The notes beneath the pieces are model-generated. The model saw only the letters and a list, made by a program, of their open reading frames with translations. It made no database searches and was not told where the DNA came from. Shown here piece by piece: positions 44,001 through 54,315 of a DNA stretch of 64,000 bases (position 1 is its first letter; each line of letters starts with the position of its first letter). A program made the translations under genes and the position numbers. The DNA is from Neostapfia colusana (Eukaryota > Streptophyta > Magnoliopsida > Poales > Poaceae), in the NCBI GenBank assembly GCA_030760725.1, contig JASWHV010000011.1, forward strand, positions 85,723,765 through 85,787,764. Reading direction: 5' to 3'.

Positions 44001-45300
44001 GAATTTGGCTACGCTAATGTTAGTAGGAAAGGTTTGGTAGAAGACGAGTGGTTGGAATCTACTCGCGAGTTTAGGGCTGGTTTACTCGGGACGGGTCCGA
44101 ATTAGAAAAGATGAGGAAAGTTCACACTTAAGAAATGGAGACCGGGCAGGGAGGTTTAGATGCAGCAGGTTGCAGGCCGTGCGTGCATAGCCCTGCCTGT
44201 GTCGGTTAAGGCCCGTCCGTGCTTGGCCCTGTTGGACAAGTTTGAGTTGTGTACCGGGCACATACTGGCTATATGGGACCCAGGAAACCGATGTACCTTG
44301 GGAGATCCATAGTGGAACTTTTCCAACTGCCTTAGGCTTTCGGCGTCAGGGTAGCAGGAGGTAACTCGCTCAAGAACATACCACAGCGGGTATGTACCTT
44401 GAGGGAGCTTGCGTACTCGGGGCAGTTGGACTGCGTCCAATGTGGAAGATCTTGGGAAAGGTGGCCGCGTACAACGTGAGTCGAGGTTGCTGCCGCCAAC
44501 TCGGAGTACGGGTGTATGTGTCGTGTAGTCCGGGCGTGTACTGATTCGAATCACCGTCGCTCGCGGTTATATGAGCATACTTGCCCACTGCATCTTGACT
44601 TAGTAAGAACTGAATTGTTTATTCTTTGAACTTGATAAGGATGTGCTATAACTTGTACTGCAACCATGATTGAATTAGAGATAGGCTCATTAAAGTTTAC
44701 TTTCACTTTGTGCAAGGAGCATCGCAACAAAGCGTTTCTTGTTTGATTGTGGAGTTACGATGCTTTTAGGCTCAAGGTCTGCACAATGAGGCTTAAAATA
44801 TGAAAGTTAAGGATCAACTTTAGGCGAGTCCTTTATGCAAATCTAGCCAACCCAATTGCAACCGTCGTGCATGTAGAGTTTCTTGCTTAGGAGAGACGGG
44901 TCAGACTTGCTGAGCCTATGTGCTCACGCTTGCTATATAAGTGGTTTTGCAGGTTAACAACGATGCTGAAAAGAAGGTTGTCCGGTGAGACTCGGGGACT
45001 CCCGAGTCAGGTAACACATGGAGAACCCAGCCGCTGCTGCTTGTCTTCGTGTTGCTAGCGAGAGAAGTCCGCGGGCTGGACTTCATCTCGAGTGCTCTTA
45101 GTTATTCGACGTGAGTTGGTATAGACTTCCGCTGTAGTTACTTGATGTAAAGTATTTACAAAGAAAAATTTGTAAGCTTCCGCTAATGTTTTATGTAATA
45201 CGTTGTTCCTCATATGTGTGTTGTTGGGTGCCGCATAACACGGCACCACCCAATGGGATTCCCGGGCGAGTGGCCTGTCTCGGTTGAGCGGGTCGCGTCA
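41030..45300 (+). repeat. 3' LTR of element B
   Basis: It is 4271 bp, matches 30656-34925 and is followed by the TSD cggtt. Confidence 0.93.
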
Positions 45301-47613
45301 CGGTTCTTACGAGTAAAGATACCGGTGTGCAACGGAAACCGATCTAAAATCCACGATGTTACCAAAGATAAGACGTCAGGATCTAACAAAGATCTGAATA
45401 AGACTCTTATTCGGGATCCAATCAGATTAGGACTCTTCTCTTCCCGATTATAAATAGAACCCAAAACCTCCGGCCGAAACCACAAACCCCTCGTTCAACT
45501 CCTGAGCCGACGACTTAGAGCCCTATCCCTATCTCGCCGAGCAAAACATCGCCGAAAGCACAACAAGGGAGATCATCGGAGGAGAACCAAGCGGTCTGAG
45601 GAGGACCCCGAAGACAAGAAGAACATGAGGTAGGACTTCAATACCACCTTACGACATCATGTTGTTCATCTCTTTGCATCTGTTCTTCGATTCCTTTCGA
45701 ACAGAAGAGTTTTCGTGGGCAGAACACTCGATGATCAGATTGATCTAAAGACAAGATCATCGCCACGATCATCTTTGATCTGAACACCTCTGACCATGCA
45801 AGCCATGCAAGAATACGTACAGATCAATCTAATGAAACTAATCATAGGATAGCATGTATGTACATCATCGCATCTAGTTTAGGGTGTTGTGCATGATATT
45901 GATTGCTGTGAATATTGTATGCACGTGAATCCTACAAAGCAGGACAAACTCAGGAAGCTGTCTACAACGAGCTGCAGCAACAAGGTTTTGAGAATCAAGG
46001 ACAACCGGAACCGCAAGAACAAGGCAAGTGCTCCTTGACCATGTTGATCCTATGTTTTGGGTAAAACTATTTTGTTTTGCGAACAAGTGTGTGTGCTGAG
46101 TCAAACATGATGGGAAACCCTTTTATAGGAGTTTACTAGTTTTGATTAAACCACCCTTGTCGCCTGGAAAGTTTATGAGTCGGGTACGGTTTTTGCTTAT
46201 TGCTTCGCTGAGTCCATGGGATTGGGAAGCGAGATAGATGTGTCTAGCTAACTGCACTCGTAATGATAATGAGAAACTGATGTTAATAATGGACATGGAT
46301 CGGAGGGAGATCTAGGCAAGCCTGGGTTTGTGAATGAGGTAGCATGAGATGGTGGTTTTACTTGCCGTAGATCTAAGGACCGGTTCATGCATGCACATGC
46401 CAGGATAACAGTGCCACCACAAGGCCAAGTATGGGTGCGGCTTAGCTGAGTAATTAGGTAAGTTGCTAGGGTGTTATGGACTGTGGAAGGCGCGGGGAAT
46501 GGGAGTCGAGTGAGGACTGCCCTGGGAACTGCATGGCACAAGAGGGGGCCCGTGGGAGGGAGAATTGGAGATTCTAGCCTGCCGGTGAAACCTTAGTGAG
46601 TCCATACATCTAGTAACCCCTTTGTAAAGGCTATTTTGTGATCTCTTGACCATACACCGACGGTTGTGTACTGGTATAATGGAGGTTCTGCAGTCGCCGA
46701 CGGGTGACGAAATCACAAACTTGTGGGTAAAGAGGTGCAAACTCTGCAGAGTTATTAAAACTATCATGATAGCCGAGCTTACGGTCACGAGCACCTGGCT
46801 AAACTGCCATGATTAGATGGGATGGTTATTGGAATGGTTATTGGGAAGGATTCTTGGTTATGATTATGGGTTTGGTTATGGTTTGGTTTGGAATTGTTAA
46901 GCCTGGATGATGAAGGGTTGCATGACTGGTGGGTCATGAAATGAGAATTGGTCTCGGTGCGAGACGAGGTTGTTATATGAGACGAGATGGTAGCGAATAC
47001 GAGGAGGTATTCGTGAGTATGAATAAAAGATTGGTTAATGTTCGGATGGAACACGAGGAGTGATGAAGGTATGTTGGTAATTCAATATATGCTGGGATTA
47101 CATTCATCTAAAGTAAAGTTGCCGTTTTAATGGTTTTACAAGATTGCTTTTCTGCAAATAAGCCCTTTTATACCTACCTTGTTTATAAGCTGCATATCAT
47201 GTGTTATTCCCGCACTTGCTGAGTACATCATTGTGCTCAAACTTGCATTATTATTTCTTCATCAACAGCAAGAGAAGACTACTATGAAGACCGAGTAGAG
47301 CATTATGGCGTGTGATCTGTTCTCAACCTTGCCTGTGGAAGGATTAAAGATGGAGCCACTTCTGCTTAGTTTTGCTTCCGCATTAGTTTTTGCTTCCGCA
47401 TTTAAATAAGATTTCCACTGCATAGAACAAAGACTTCCGCTGTGAGCATGAGTCCAAGACTCATGAGGAATTGTAATAAACTCTGTTATTCGTGGTAATA
47501 TATAATCTGAATTCAGTTTGTGGAACGTATGTGTATGTGTGATGAACATCCTGGGCACACATATGCATTAGTTCTCGGTTCCGTGGTTTTTCCACAGAAT
47601 TGAGGGCGTCACA
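45301..47613 (+). repeat. 3' LTR of element A1, second part
   Basis: It resumes A1's LTR after B and matches 22823-25132. The TATA box is at 45449-45456. It ends gagggcgtcaca at 47613, after which solo LTR C continues. Confidence 0.92.
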
Positions 47614-48511
47614 TTTTGGGACTAGGGCTCTAAGTCGTTGGCTCAGGAGTTGGAAAAGAAGTTTGTGGTTTCAGCCAGAGGTTCTGGGTTCTATTTATAA
47701 TCGGGAAGAGTGGAGTCCTAATCTGATTGTATCCCGAATAAGAGTCCTGTTCAAATTGGTCGTTAAATCTTACAACTTATCTTTAGTTGATTTGGTGCGG
47801 TATCATCGTGGAATTCAGGTCGGTTTCTGTTCCGGTATTTCTACGCGTACAGATTCCAAAATCGCTTTAGAACCCGTCACCTTCGCGGTGATGAGCTCCG
47901 GAAGCTCCACGTGTCCACCGGGCCTGGTCTCTTCCTTTCCGCAGAGACGGGCTCCGGTTGTGCCGCGTGTCAAGTGGGCAAGACTTGTCTCTCCTTCGGA
48001 GGTGAGCTCCGCGTACGCCACGTGTTAAGTAGCGCCAGACTTTCCTTTCTTCTCAGAGACGAGCTCCGAGGTTAACACGTGTCTAGCAGCGACGGACCTC
48101 CCGGAGATAAGCTCCGGTGGCGACACATGTTTGATAGCACCGGACCTTTCAGAGGTGAGCTCCGAGATTGACACGTATCCCGCACGACCAGTCCTCTGAT
48201 TTCCATGATGACTAGCTCCGGGGGCAACACGTGTCCCATAGGGTCGGACCTCTCCCCTTTTGCGGAGATGAGCCCCGAGCCTGCCACGTATCCTTCTTTA
48301 GCGGCGGACCTCTCCCCACTTCGCAGGGATGAGCTCCGAACACGCCATGTGGCCAGCGGGCCGCAGAAATTGTCTTCGGCGCTCTCTGAGAGCTGGATTC
48401 GGCTCTTATTTGCTATCCTTTTGATATTTTTCTCTGTTCCTACTTCTTCTTAAAATGTTTTCTCTTCATAAAACATGAATATTTGCTGACACCAGGAATG
48501 AGGGTGTCACA
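47614..48511 (-). repeat. Solo LTR C, right part
   Basis: This is the U3 side of the family-A LTR in minus orientation. The TATA box is on the minus strand at 47692-47699 and the G-box array at about 47880-48360. It ends at the TSD cttgg. Confidence 0.85.
47880..48360 (-). promoter_or_regulatory. G-box array in solo LTR C
   Basis: Eight to nine units carry CCACGTGTCC, ACACGTGTC, ACACATGTT, ACACGTATCC and similar cores next to GAGCTCCG blocks, upstream of the TATA box in the LTR's orientation. Confidence 0.75.
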
Positions 48512-49522
48512 CTTGGCCAATACGATCCAGCACCTCATATGGTCCAAAATACTTAGGACTCAATATAGAGCGTGCTACATCACGAAGAGTGGACGATGCC
48601 CTCTGATTTAACCGTAACCAGACCCAATCACCCTTCTGAAACTCTACATTCCTGTGTTTCTCATCATAACTTAGTTTTATAAGGTCTTGAGCTTGTAGCA
48701 GCCGATCCCGAATTTTTGTTAGAAAAATATCACGCTCTTGCATTTGTCTTTCTACTGCAATTACTCTTGCTGAACTTGGCTGAAATTGCATCAGTTAAAG
48801 CGGTTCCCTGCCATATACTACCTGAAAAGGTGTAGCTTTCAATGCTGACTGATAGGAAGTGTTGAAACAATATTCAGCCCATGGCAACCACCTCACCCAA
48901 CTTTTTGGTCAGTCTCCAGCTAAACATCGTAAATAAACTCCCAAGACCCTATTTGTTAGTTCAGATTGCCCATCCGTTTATGGATGAAACGCTGAGCTTA
49001 GGTGCAATTTAGACCCTGACAATCTGAATAATTCCTGCCAGAAATTGCTTGTAAAAACTGGATCTCTGTCACTCATAATTGAACATGGAATCCCATGTAG
49101 TATCACCACTTGATCAAAGAAGACCTGTGCCACTGAATTAGCTGTATATGGATGACTTAGCGCTATAAAATGTGCATATTTTGATAATTGATCCACCACA
49201 GTTAACACTACCGACTTTCCACCAACTTTTGGAAATCCTTCCATAAAATCCATTGCAATATCAGCCCAAATCATATGTGGAACTTCCAATGGCTGAAGAC
49301 TCCTGCTGGATGAAGATGTTCAGTCTTGTATCGTTGGCAAACTGCATATCCACGTATAAAATCGCGGAACAATTTATTATCATGAGGAACATAGAAGGAA
49401 GAACGGAGACGAACCAATGTCTTTTGAACTCCCTCATGACCTACATCATGAGTGTGTGCTATCACTTGAGGTAAAAATGTTGAGGAGTTAGGCATAAAAA
49501 TATGCCCTTCATGCAGCACCAC
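48512..49522 (-). pseudogene. pol: Element D integrase
   Basis: The minus strand encodes the zinc-finger region (H-T-H-D-V-G-H-E-G, then A-V-C-Q-R), catalytic-core segments (A-M-D-F-M-E-G, M-S-D-R-D-P-V-F) and the C-terminal F-Q-K-G-D-W-V-W-L-R-L part leading to 20317. Stops occur at 48978-48980 and near 48912 and 48794, and frames change between segments. The first cysteine of the expected C-x2-C appears as Tyr. It is clearly non-functional. Confidence 0.82.
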
Positions 49523-50800
49523 CTCATCTTGTAATGTCCAAGCTTAATGTCATTTTTCTTAGCTATAATACCTTGTAATGTAATTGTCTCCTTTCTAAAT
49601 TGGTCAAAAAAATTCAAACTCTGGAACTGAAAGAGCATGAACTGAAATAATGTCCTCATCACGACGGGATAATGCATCAGCTGCTGTAATTGATATCCAA
49701 ATAACTTACTAACCCATGCATGTTGAGGGATTGTTGAGAGGCATTGATCTAGCAGAAATTTAAGGCTGTAATGATCTGTACGTATAATAAAGCGACGTAC
49801 CATAAATATGGCCGCCAATGACGTACAGCCTTTACCAAACAAATCAATTCTCTTTCATATGCAGCTAATTTTGCATGATGAGATGGTACAGCCCGACTGT
49901 AAAATGCAATCGGTGCTTTTCCTTGATGAAGAACAGCACTTATTCCTGATCCTGATGCATCACAGTCCACCACAAATGATGTAGAAAAATCAGGAAGTTG
50001 TAGAACAGGAGCTGTAGTGAGCGCCACCTTAAACTGAATGAACGCTGCTTCTGCCTCGGCCGTCCAGGAAAATGATTCATGCTTACACAACTTGGTTAAA
50101 GGTGCTACAATTTCCCCATAACTCCGTATGAATTTTCTGTAATAACCAGTGAGACCTAGAAATCCTCTTACTGCTCTAACTGTTTTTGGAACCGGCCAAT
50201 CCTGCACTGCCTGCACCTTTTCTGCATCCATGGCAACATCTTGTGCTGAAATCACATGACCCAGTTATGCTACTGTTGAAGATCCAAAGAAACACTTAGA
50301 TTTTTTTTAAAGCCAACTTATTTTCTCTTAGCCTATGAAGTACTGCTTTGACATGTTGCAAATGAGAACTCCAAGAGTCACTATAGATCAATATGTCATC
50401 GAAGAAAACAAGAACAAATTTTCTGATAAAATATTTCAGCACATCATGCATTAATGCCTGAAAAGTCGCTGGTGCATTTGTTAAACCGAACGGCATAACT
50501 AAGAATTCAAAATGACCATGATGTGTTTGAAATGTAGTTTTCTCTACATCAGCCTCAAACATCAACACTTGATGATATCCACTGCGTAAGTCCAATTTAG
50601 TAAAGAACTTAGCCCCACGAAGTTCATCTAACAGCTCATCCACGACCGGTATAGGAAACATATCACGAACTGTTTTTGCATTTAGGGCACGATAGTCGAC
50701 ACAAAACCTCCATGTGTTGTCCTGTTTCTTAACCAATAAGACTGGTGATAAGAAAGCAGAAGTGCTGATGTGAGTAATACCTTGTTGTAACATCTCTTGG
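49523..50800 (-). pseudogene. pol: Element D reverse transcriptase and RNase H
   Basis: Minus-strand RT (V-D-Y-R-A-L-N-A-K-T, L-D-L-R-S-G-Y-H-Q, catalytic F-F-D-D at 50395-50406) is followed by RNase H (V-D-C-D-A-S-G-S-G-I, R-T-D-H-Y-S-L-K-F-L). The frame breaks near 50270-50300 and 49760-49840. Confidence 0.85.
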
Positions 50801-51546
50801 CACTGACGCTCAATCTCATCCTTGAGGAGTTGTGGATACCGATATGGTCTGACCGCAACTGAAGCTATGTCCGGAAGTAGATGAATTCGGTGGTCATATG
50901 GTCGTGATGGCGAAAGACCCTTTGGTAATGCAAATATATCTCAAACTCCCAAACCAACACATTCATTAAGTCTGGTCCAGCAATAGATTGAATGGCAGTG
51001 CTTCTTGGTCGGGTTGGAATACCACTCCAGTCTACCAGATGATCATCTCTCCAACAGCTCATTTTCCCTTGTTCAAAATCCCATAGTATAGGGCCAAGGG
51101 AACGCAACCATTGAACTCCTAGTACCATATCATAACCTTCTAAAGGAATAACAAATAAATCCATCACAAATTCCTCTTGATCAATGAAGACATGTATAGC
51201 TTGACAAACTCCTAATCTTTTCACACAATCACCATTTGCCACTCGTACCACCAGCCCTGGTCGTTGTAATGGTTGTAAACCTATCTTCTGAGCTGCAGCA
51301 ACCGACAAGGAGTGTGTTGATCCTGAATCGACCAAAGCCCGATTCATCTTGCTGTTGATCGTGACCTGAAGTTGCATTGTTTCTGAGGTTGTTATCCCTG
51401 TTATAGCATGGAGAGAAATTCTTAGAGTATCATCATCTTCTTCCTCTGTGGTTACAGCTTCATCTAGTTGTAGTAGATAGACATCCTTCATAGGACAGAC
51501 CTTTAAATGTTCTCTAGAGAATTTTTCAGGACAATTGTAGCATTCC
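50801..51546 (-). pseudogene. gag: Element D protease and gag zinc finger
   Basis: The minus frame 51491-50865 contains an aspartic protease (A-L-V-D-S-G-S-T-H-S-L) and L-G-V-Q-W-L-R-S-L-G-P, typical of chromoviruses. Just upstream (51492-51546) the same frame encodes a Cys/His cluster beginning C-Y-N-C, the gag zinc finger. The G insertion cuts it there. The gag N-terminus is not in the window. Confidence 0.82.
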
Positions 51547-52657
51547 TATCGAAGTGTTTTTCTGCGACACTTCCCCCGATCTGCCGGAGCAGCCCGCAGA
51601 GGTTCTTTTTTAGGAGGGGCTTAGTGGTTTCAAGCGTCGGAGCACGATGGCGAGGGTGAACACGAGGATTTATGTAGTTCCGGCCGCCGTAGTGTAATAC
51701 CCTACGTCCACGGGAGTGCTTGTTGTATTGCTTGCGCGTATGAGTGTGTGAGATTGCGAACCTGCGTGTGAGTGAGTTGGCTGGGTTGCGAACCTTAGTT
51801 GCGAACCCTTTGCCCAGAGGCTGCCCCGGTCCTTTTATAGCCCAAGGCCGGGGCAGTTACAAGGTGGCCCGGGCTCGACAGGTGGCCCCGCGGCTGTTCG
51901 TACCCTATACATGAGCTAGGGCATTTACAGCTATACGTAATGTCACTGTCGGTGGAGTTAAGGCGCACCGCCTGGCACGTCGGGCACCTCTGACCAGGTA
52001 GCAGGTGATGATGAAGACCCCGTCTTGTCCTCGTGTCTCCTCACTCTGCTGGACAGCTCTTTACCGTTGGGTGGTACTGTTCCGCTGTCACACCTCACTG
52101 CCCTGTCTTGTCACCGTAATGGTGAACAAGCGGAGGACGGAGGCGTGCGCCGTGAGCCATGCTTCTGGGGAAGGCAAGAGCCTTGAATGCACGGCTTGGC
52201 AGCGCACCTTCCTCTCTACTCCTTGGCTATCTGCCCATTGCTTGTCGACGCAGCGTCCAGGTGACTGACCCTCACAACACGCGTCGGCACTGGAGCTGTC
52301 TTGCGGAGGAGGGAGAGGTCTGGAGTTGTTGGACACATGGCAGCACCGGAGCCCTCCCATGCTGGAGGTCGAGCCCAGGGCCGTAGGACACGTGGCGGCT
52401 CTGGTGCCATCCTCGGCCGGTAGTGAGACTCAGAGCCTGTAGACACGTGGCAGCTCCGGACCTCACCTTAGCGGGGAGGCTTAGACCGGAGCCCAGTGCA
52501 CGTGCCAGCCCCGGAGCCAAAGCACACGTGTTAGCCCCAGGACTGTCCATGGGGGCCAGGGCACGTGGCTTATGCTGGGCCTCGCCTTAGTAGGAGGCGG
52601 GGCCTAGGTTGTCTTTTACCCATTACGCGGGGGTACCCGGTCTGCAGGGTACCGACA
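51547..52657 (-). repeat. 3' LTR of element G
   Basis: It starts tatcgaagtg (F: tgtcgaagtg) and ends gggtaccgaca. It is 1111 bp. The TATA box is on the minus strand at 51831-51839. The first 60 bases after it match those after the F LTR. Confidence 0.82.
52300..52610 (-). promoter_or_regulatory. Diverged G-box array in G LTR
   Basis: Five to six units carry ACACATGGC, ACACGTGGC (twice), GCACGTGCC, ACACGTGTT and GCACGTGGC cores, each followed by a CCGGAGCC or CCGGACC-like block. Confidence 0.7.
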
Positions 52658-54315
52658 GTGGCCCCCGGACCCATCTCGCGGGAGGTATTGAGCCCGCAGG
52701 TGGGGCCCCCATCTCTCCCACATGGTGGTTTTGAACCTGCGATTTGGGAACCAAAGCGGTGGCGCGATTTTCACGTAGTGGACAAGTGGCTGCACCTGGG
52801 AGACGAAAAGGTTGCTTGTCTTTGGCATAGTGGGCGCACTAAGTCAATGCAGCAGCACGTCATCGTGTCCACTCCCGATTTGACCGCTCACGACGATGCA
52901 CTCGAGGGGTTGCCTTGGGGTAGTTACTGTGGTCGCCCGGGGACTGTAGAAATACCGTGCTGCTTTCCTCGAGAACCGGCGGACGTTCCTGAGTTTTTTA
53001 CTCACCCGTCCCGCCGGTGTCTGACTGGTGTACCCGGGCCCCACCTGTCATTGGCGGGGGCGTGTGCTAAGGCGGCGTGCTCGAGCGGTTGCCTCGGGTC
53101 ATTTACTGCGGCAACCGATGAGTTGGTCGCACCGCTCTCCTCGGGAACCGCCGGATGTTCCCGAGAGGTTATCCTCCCGGCCCCCAGTGTCTGACGGGTG
53201 GACCTGGATCCAGTCCACTGTCGAAGGTGGCGAATAACCCGTGGCGTGCAGTGGTGGAAACCAAATCGCCGCGCCTGTTGACCTGCCAGAGGACGTGGTT
53301 GGGCATAAAAGGAGGTCTTGCGGTGTAGGATGGCACCCCCCTCACCATGTGGCCTTTGTTCTCCTCTTGCGCGCTGAAAGTCTGCTTCCAGGCACTTTCG
53401 CCCACCAGATGCTTTCTCACTGGTAGCCGTCTTCGACCACTTCTGCGAGATGTTTGTGTGTGTGCGGCCTTCGTTGAGGCTCTCTGGGCATCCCTCTCCT
53501 TGAAGGCCTTGGATAGAGGCACAAGCCATCCTGATGGTGTGCCAGTGGCCGGAGAGGCCGTCGGGGATAGGGTCCTCAACTCATAGTGAGTCCCTACGCA
53601 AGTGTCGCGTGGGGCATCTCCTCTAGGCACCTTGCTGAAGGAGGGCTCCCTGACGTTACCGGAGGAAGGTTAGGTCCAGAGTGATCAAGCCTTCCTCCAG
53701 GTACTATTGTGGACAGAAAAATCTGTCACAGATGAAGTTTGGCCCACGCAACACAGGATGTTGCTGTTGCCTTGGTCTAGCATGTGTTGCTGCCGTCCTT
53801 GGTCGAATAGCAGGTGACCGTCTCACTGCACAGAGATCGTCTTGGGGGACAACCAAGCAGGCCACGGAGCGGGAGACTACTCGACTTGTAGCTGTTGAGT
53901 TCCTTAGTTGTCTTGTATCCCCTTTTGTATGCCAGAACTCCGTTATTAATGAAAGTATCTTTGCTTCAAGTCTTTCATTATCCGGTGTTGTCGATGTAGA
54001 CTTCAGACCCTTAGCAGCGCAAGGGTCCGGGATAACTTAGCCAACGTGGGTATCTTTTTGCCCGATGCCTCGAGCTTGTTCCTCCGGGTCCTTAGCGGTG
54101 TAAGGACCTAGGGCGCCCCGGCAGTGTGGCTACCATTCCTTCTGGGTCCTCAGCAGCGCAAGGATTTGAAGGAAATTCGGCCCTTGTCTCCAGCTCCTTC
54201 CAGGGGGACAGATGGCAGCTCCAGACTTTTCCATAGAAGGGAGACTCTGTCCGGAGCCCGGGGCATGTGTCAGCTACGGAGCCGTCCTCAGCGGAGAGGT
54301 GGCTTGGAGCCTATA
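52658..54315 (-). other. Element G non-coding post-pol region
   Basis: No gene is supported. It contains two degenerate copies of a repeat about 185 bp long (from about 52893 and 53078) and three short hairpin-like repeats at 54007-54167. Confidence 0.65.
54007..54167. repeat. Three hairpin-like short repeats
   Basis: Copies at 54007-54026, 54086-54108 and 54144-54167 share CCTTAGC(A/G)G(C/T)G with inverted arms (GGTCCTT...AAGGACC in the second). The third copy has a damaged arm. Confidence 0.65.

Larger units (their letters stand above)
30656..45300 (+). mobile_element. Element B: Tekay-type chromovirus with 4.27 kb LTRs
   Basis: B is a complete element of 14,645 bp. LTRs at 30656-34925 (4270 bp) and 41030-45300 (4271 bp) start tgtaaaggtccc and end gcgggtcgcgtca. 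By eye they differ at about 50 positions, a little over 1%. It has a Met-type PBS at 34930, one long gag-pol frame (36466-40959) interrupted by one stop, and a polypurine tract before the 3' LTR. It interrupts the 3' LTR of A1. The chromodomain-like tail and very long LTRs fit the Tekay (Del) lineage. Confidence 0.93.
22246..47613 (+). mobile_element. Element A1: Tekay-type chromovirus
   Basis: This is a complete plus-strand family-A element. Its 5' LTR is 22246-25132 (2887 bp), PBS for tRNA-Met at 25136, coding region 25563-30061, polypurine tract at 30058-30070, and the 3' LTR is 30074-30655 plus 45301-47613 (about 2890 bp), split by element B. Without B it is about 10.7 kb. LTRs differ by roughly 1% by eye, so insertion was recent. 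The chromodomain at the integrase end and the long LTRs suggest the Tekay (Del) lineage. Coding is dead through a stop, a one-base deletion and a catalytic-site change. Confidence 0.9.
20318..48511 (-). mobile_element. Solo LTR C of family A, split by A1
   Basis: The LTR terminus tgtgacgccctcaattctg at 20318 and the other terminus gggtgtcaca at 48511 are flanked by the TSD cttgg. The LTR is 20318-22245 plus 47614-48511 (about 2.8 kb) with no internal region, so it is a solo LTR left by LTR-LTR recombination. Element A1, of the same family but in opposite orientation, is inserted in it. It sits in the pol region of D. Confidence 0.85.
2249..51546 (-). mobile_element. Element D: decayed host chromovirus, fragmented
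   Basis: D is the outermost element in the window. Its pieces are 2249-2780 (3' LTR and chromodomain), 20177-20317 (integrase tail) and 48512-51546 (rest of pol, protease, end of gag). They rejoin in frame order once E and the solo LTR C are removed, each with one TSD copy. At 51546 the gag zinc-finger region is cut by insertion G, so the remaining gag and the 5' LTR should lie beyond the right end of the window. Multiple stops and frameshifts make it the most degraded coding element here. Confidence 0.8.
51547..54315 (-). mobile_element. Element G: Tat-type, 3' end only
   Basis: An F-like 3' LTR (51547-52657) is followed by the F-like post-pol region (52658-54315), which is cut by element A2. 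The pol, gag and 5' LTR should lie beyond A2, outside the window. The LTR is about the same length as in F but clearly diverged in sequence, so G is another subfamily or an older copy. Confidence 0.78.

Noticed and set aside
52565..53630. 209-codon plus-strand and 175-codon minus-strand open frames in element G
   Set aside because: They overlap each other, lie in the post-pol region of a Tat element, resemble no known protein, and the start of the region matches non-coding sequence of F.
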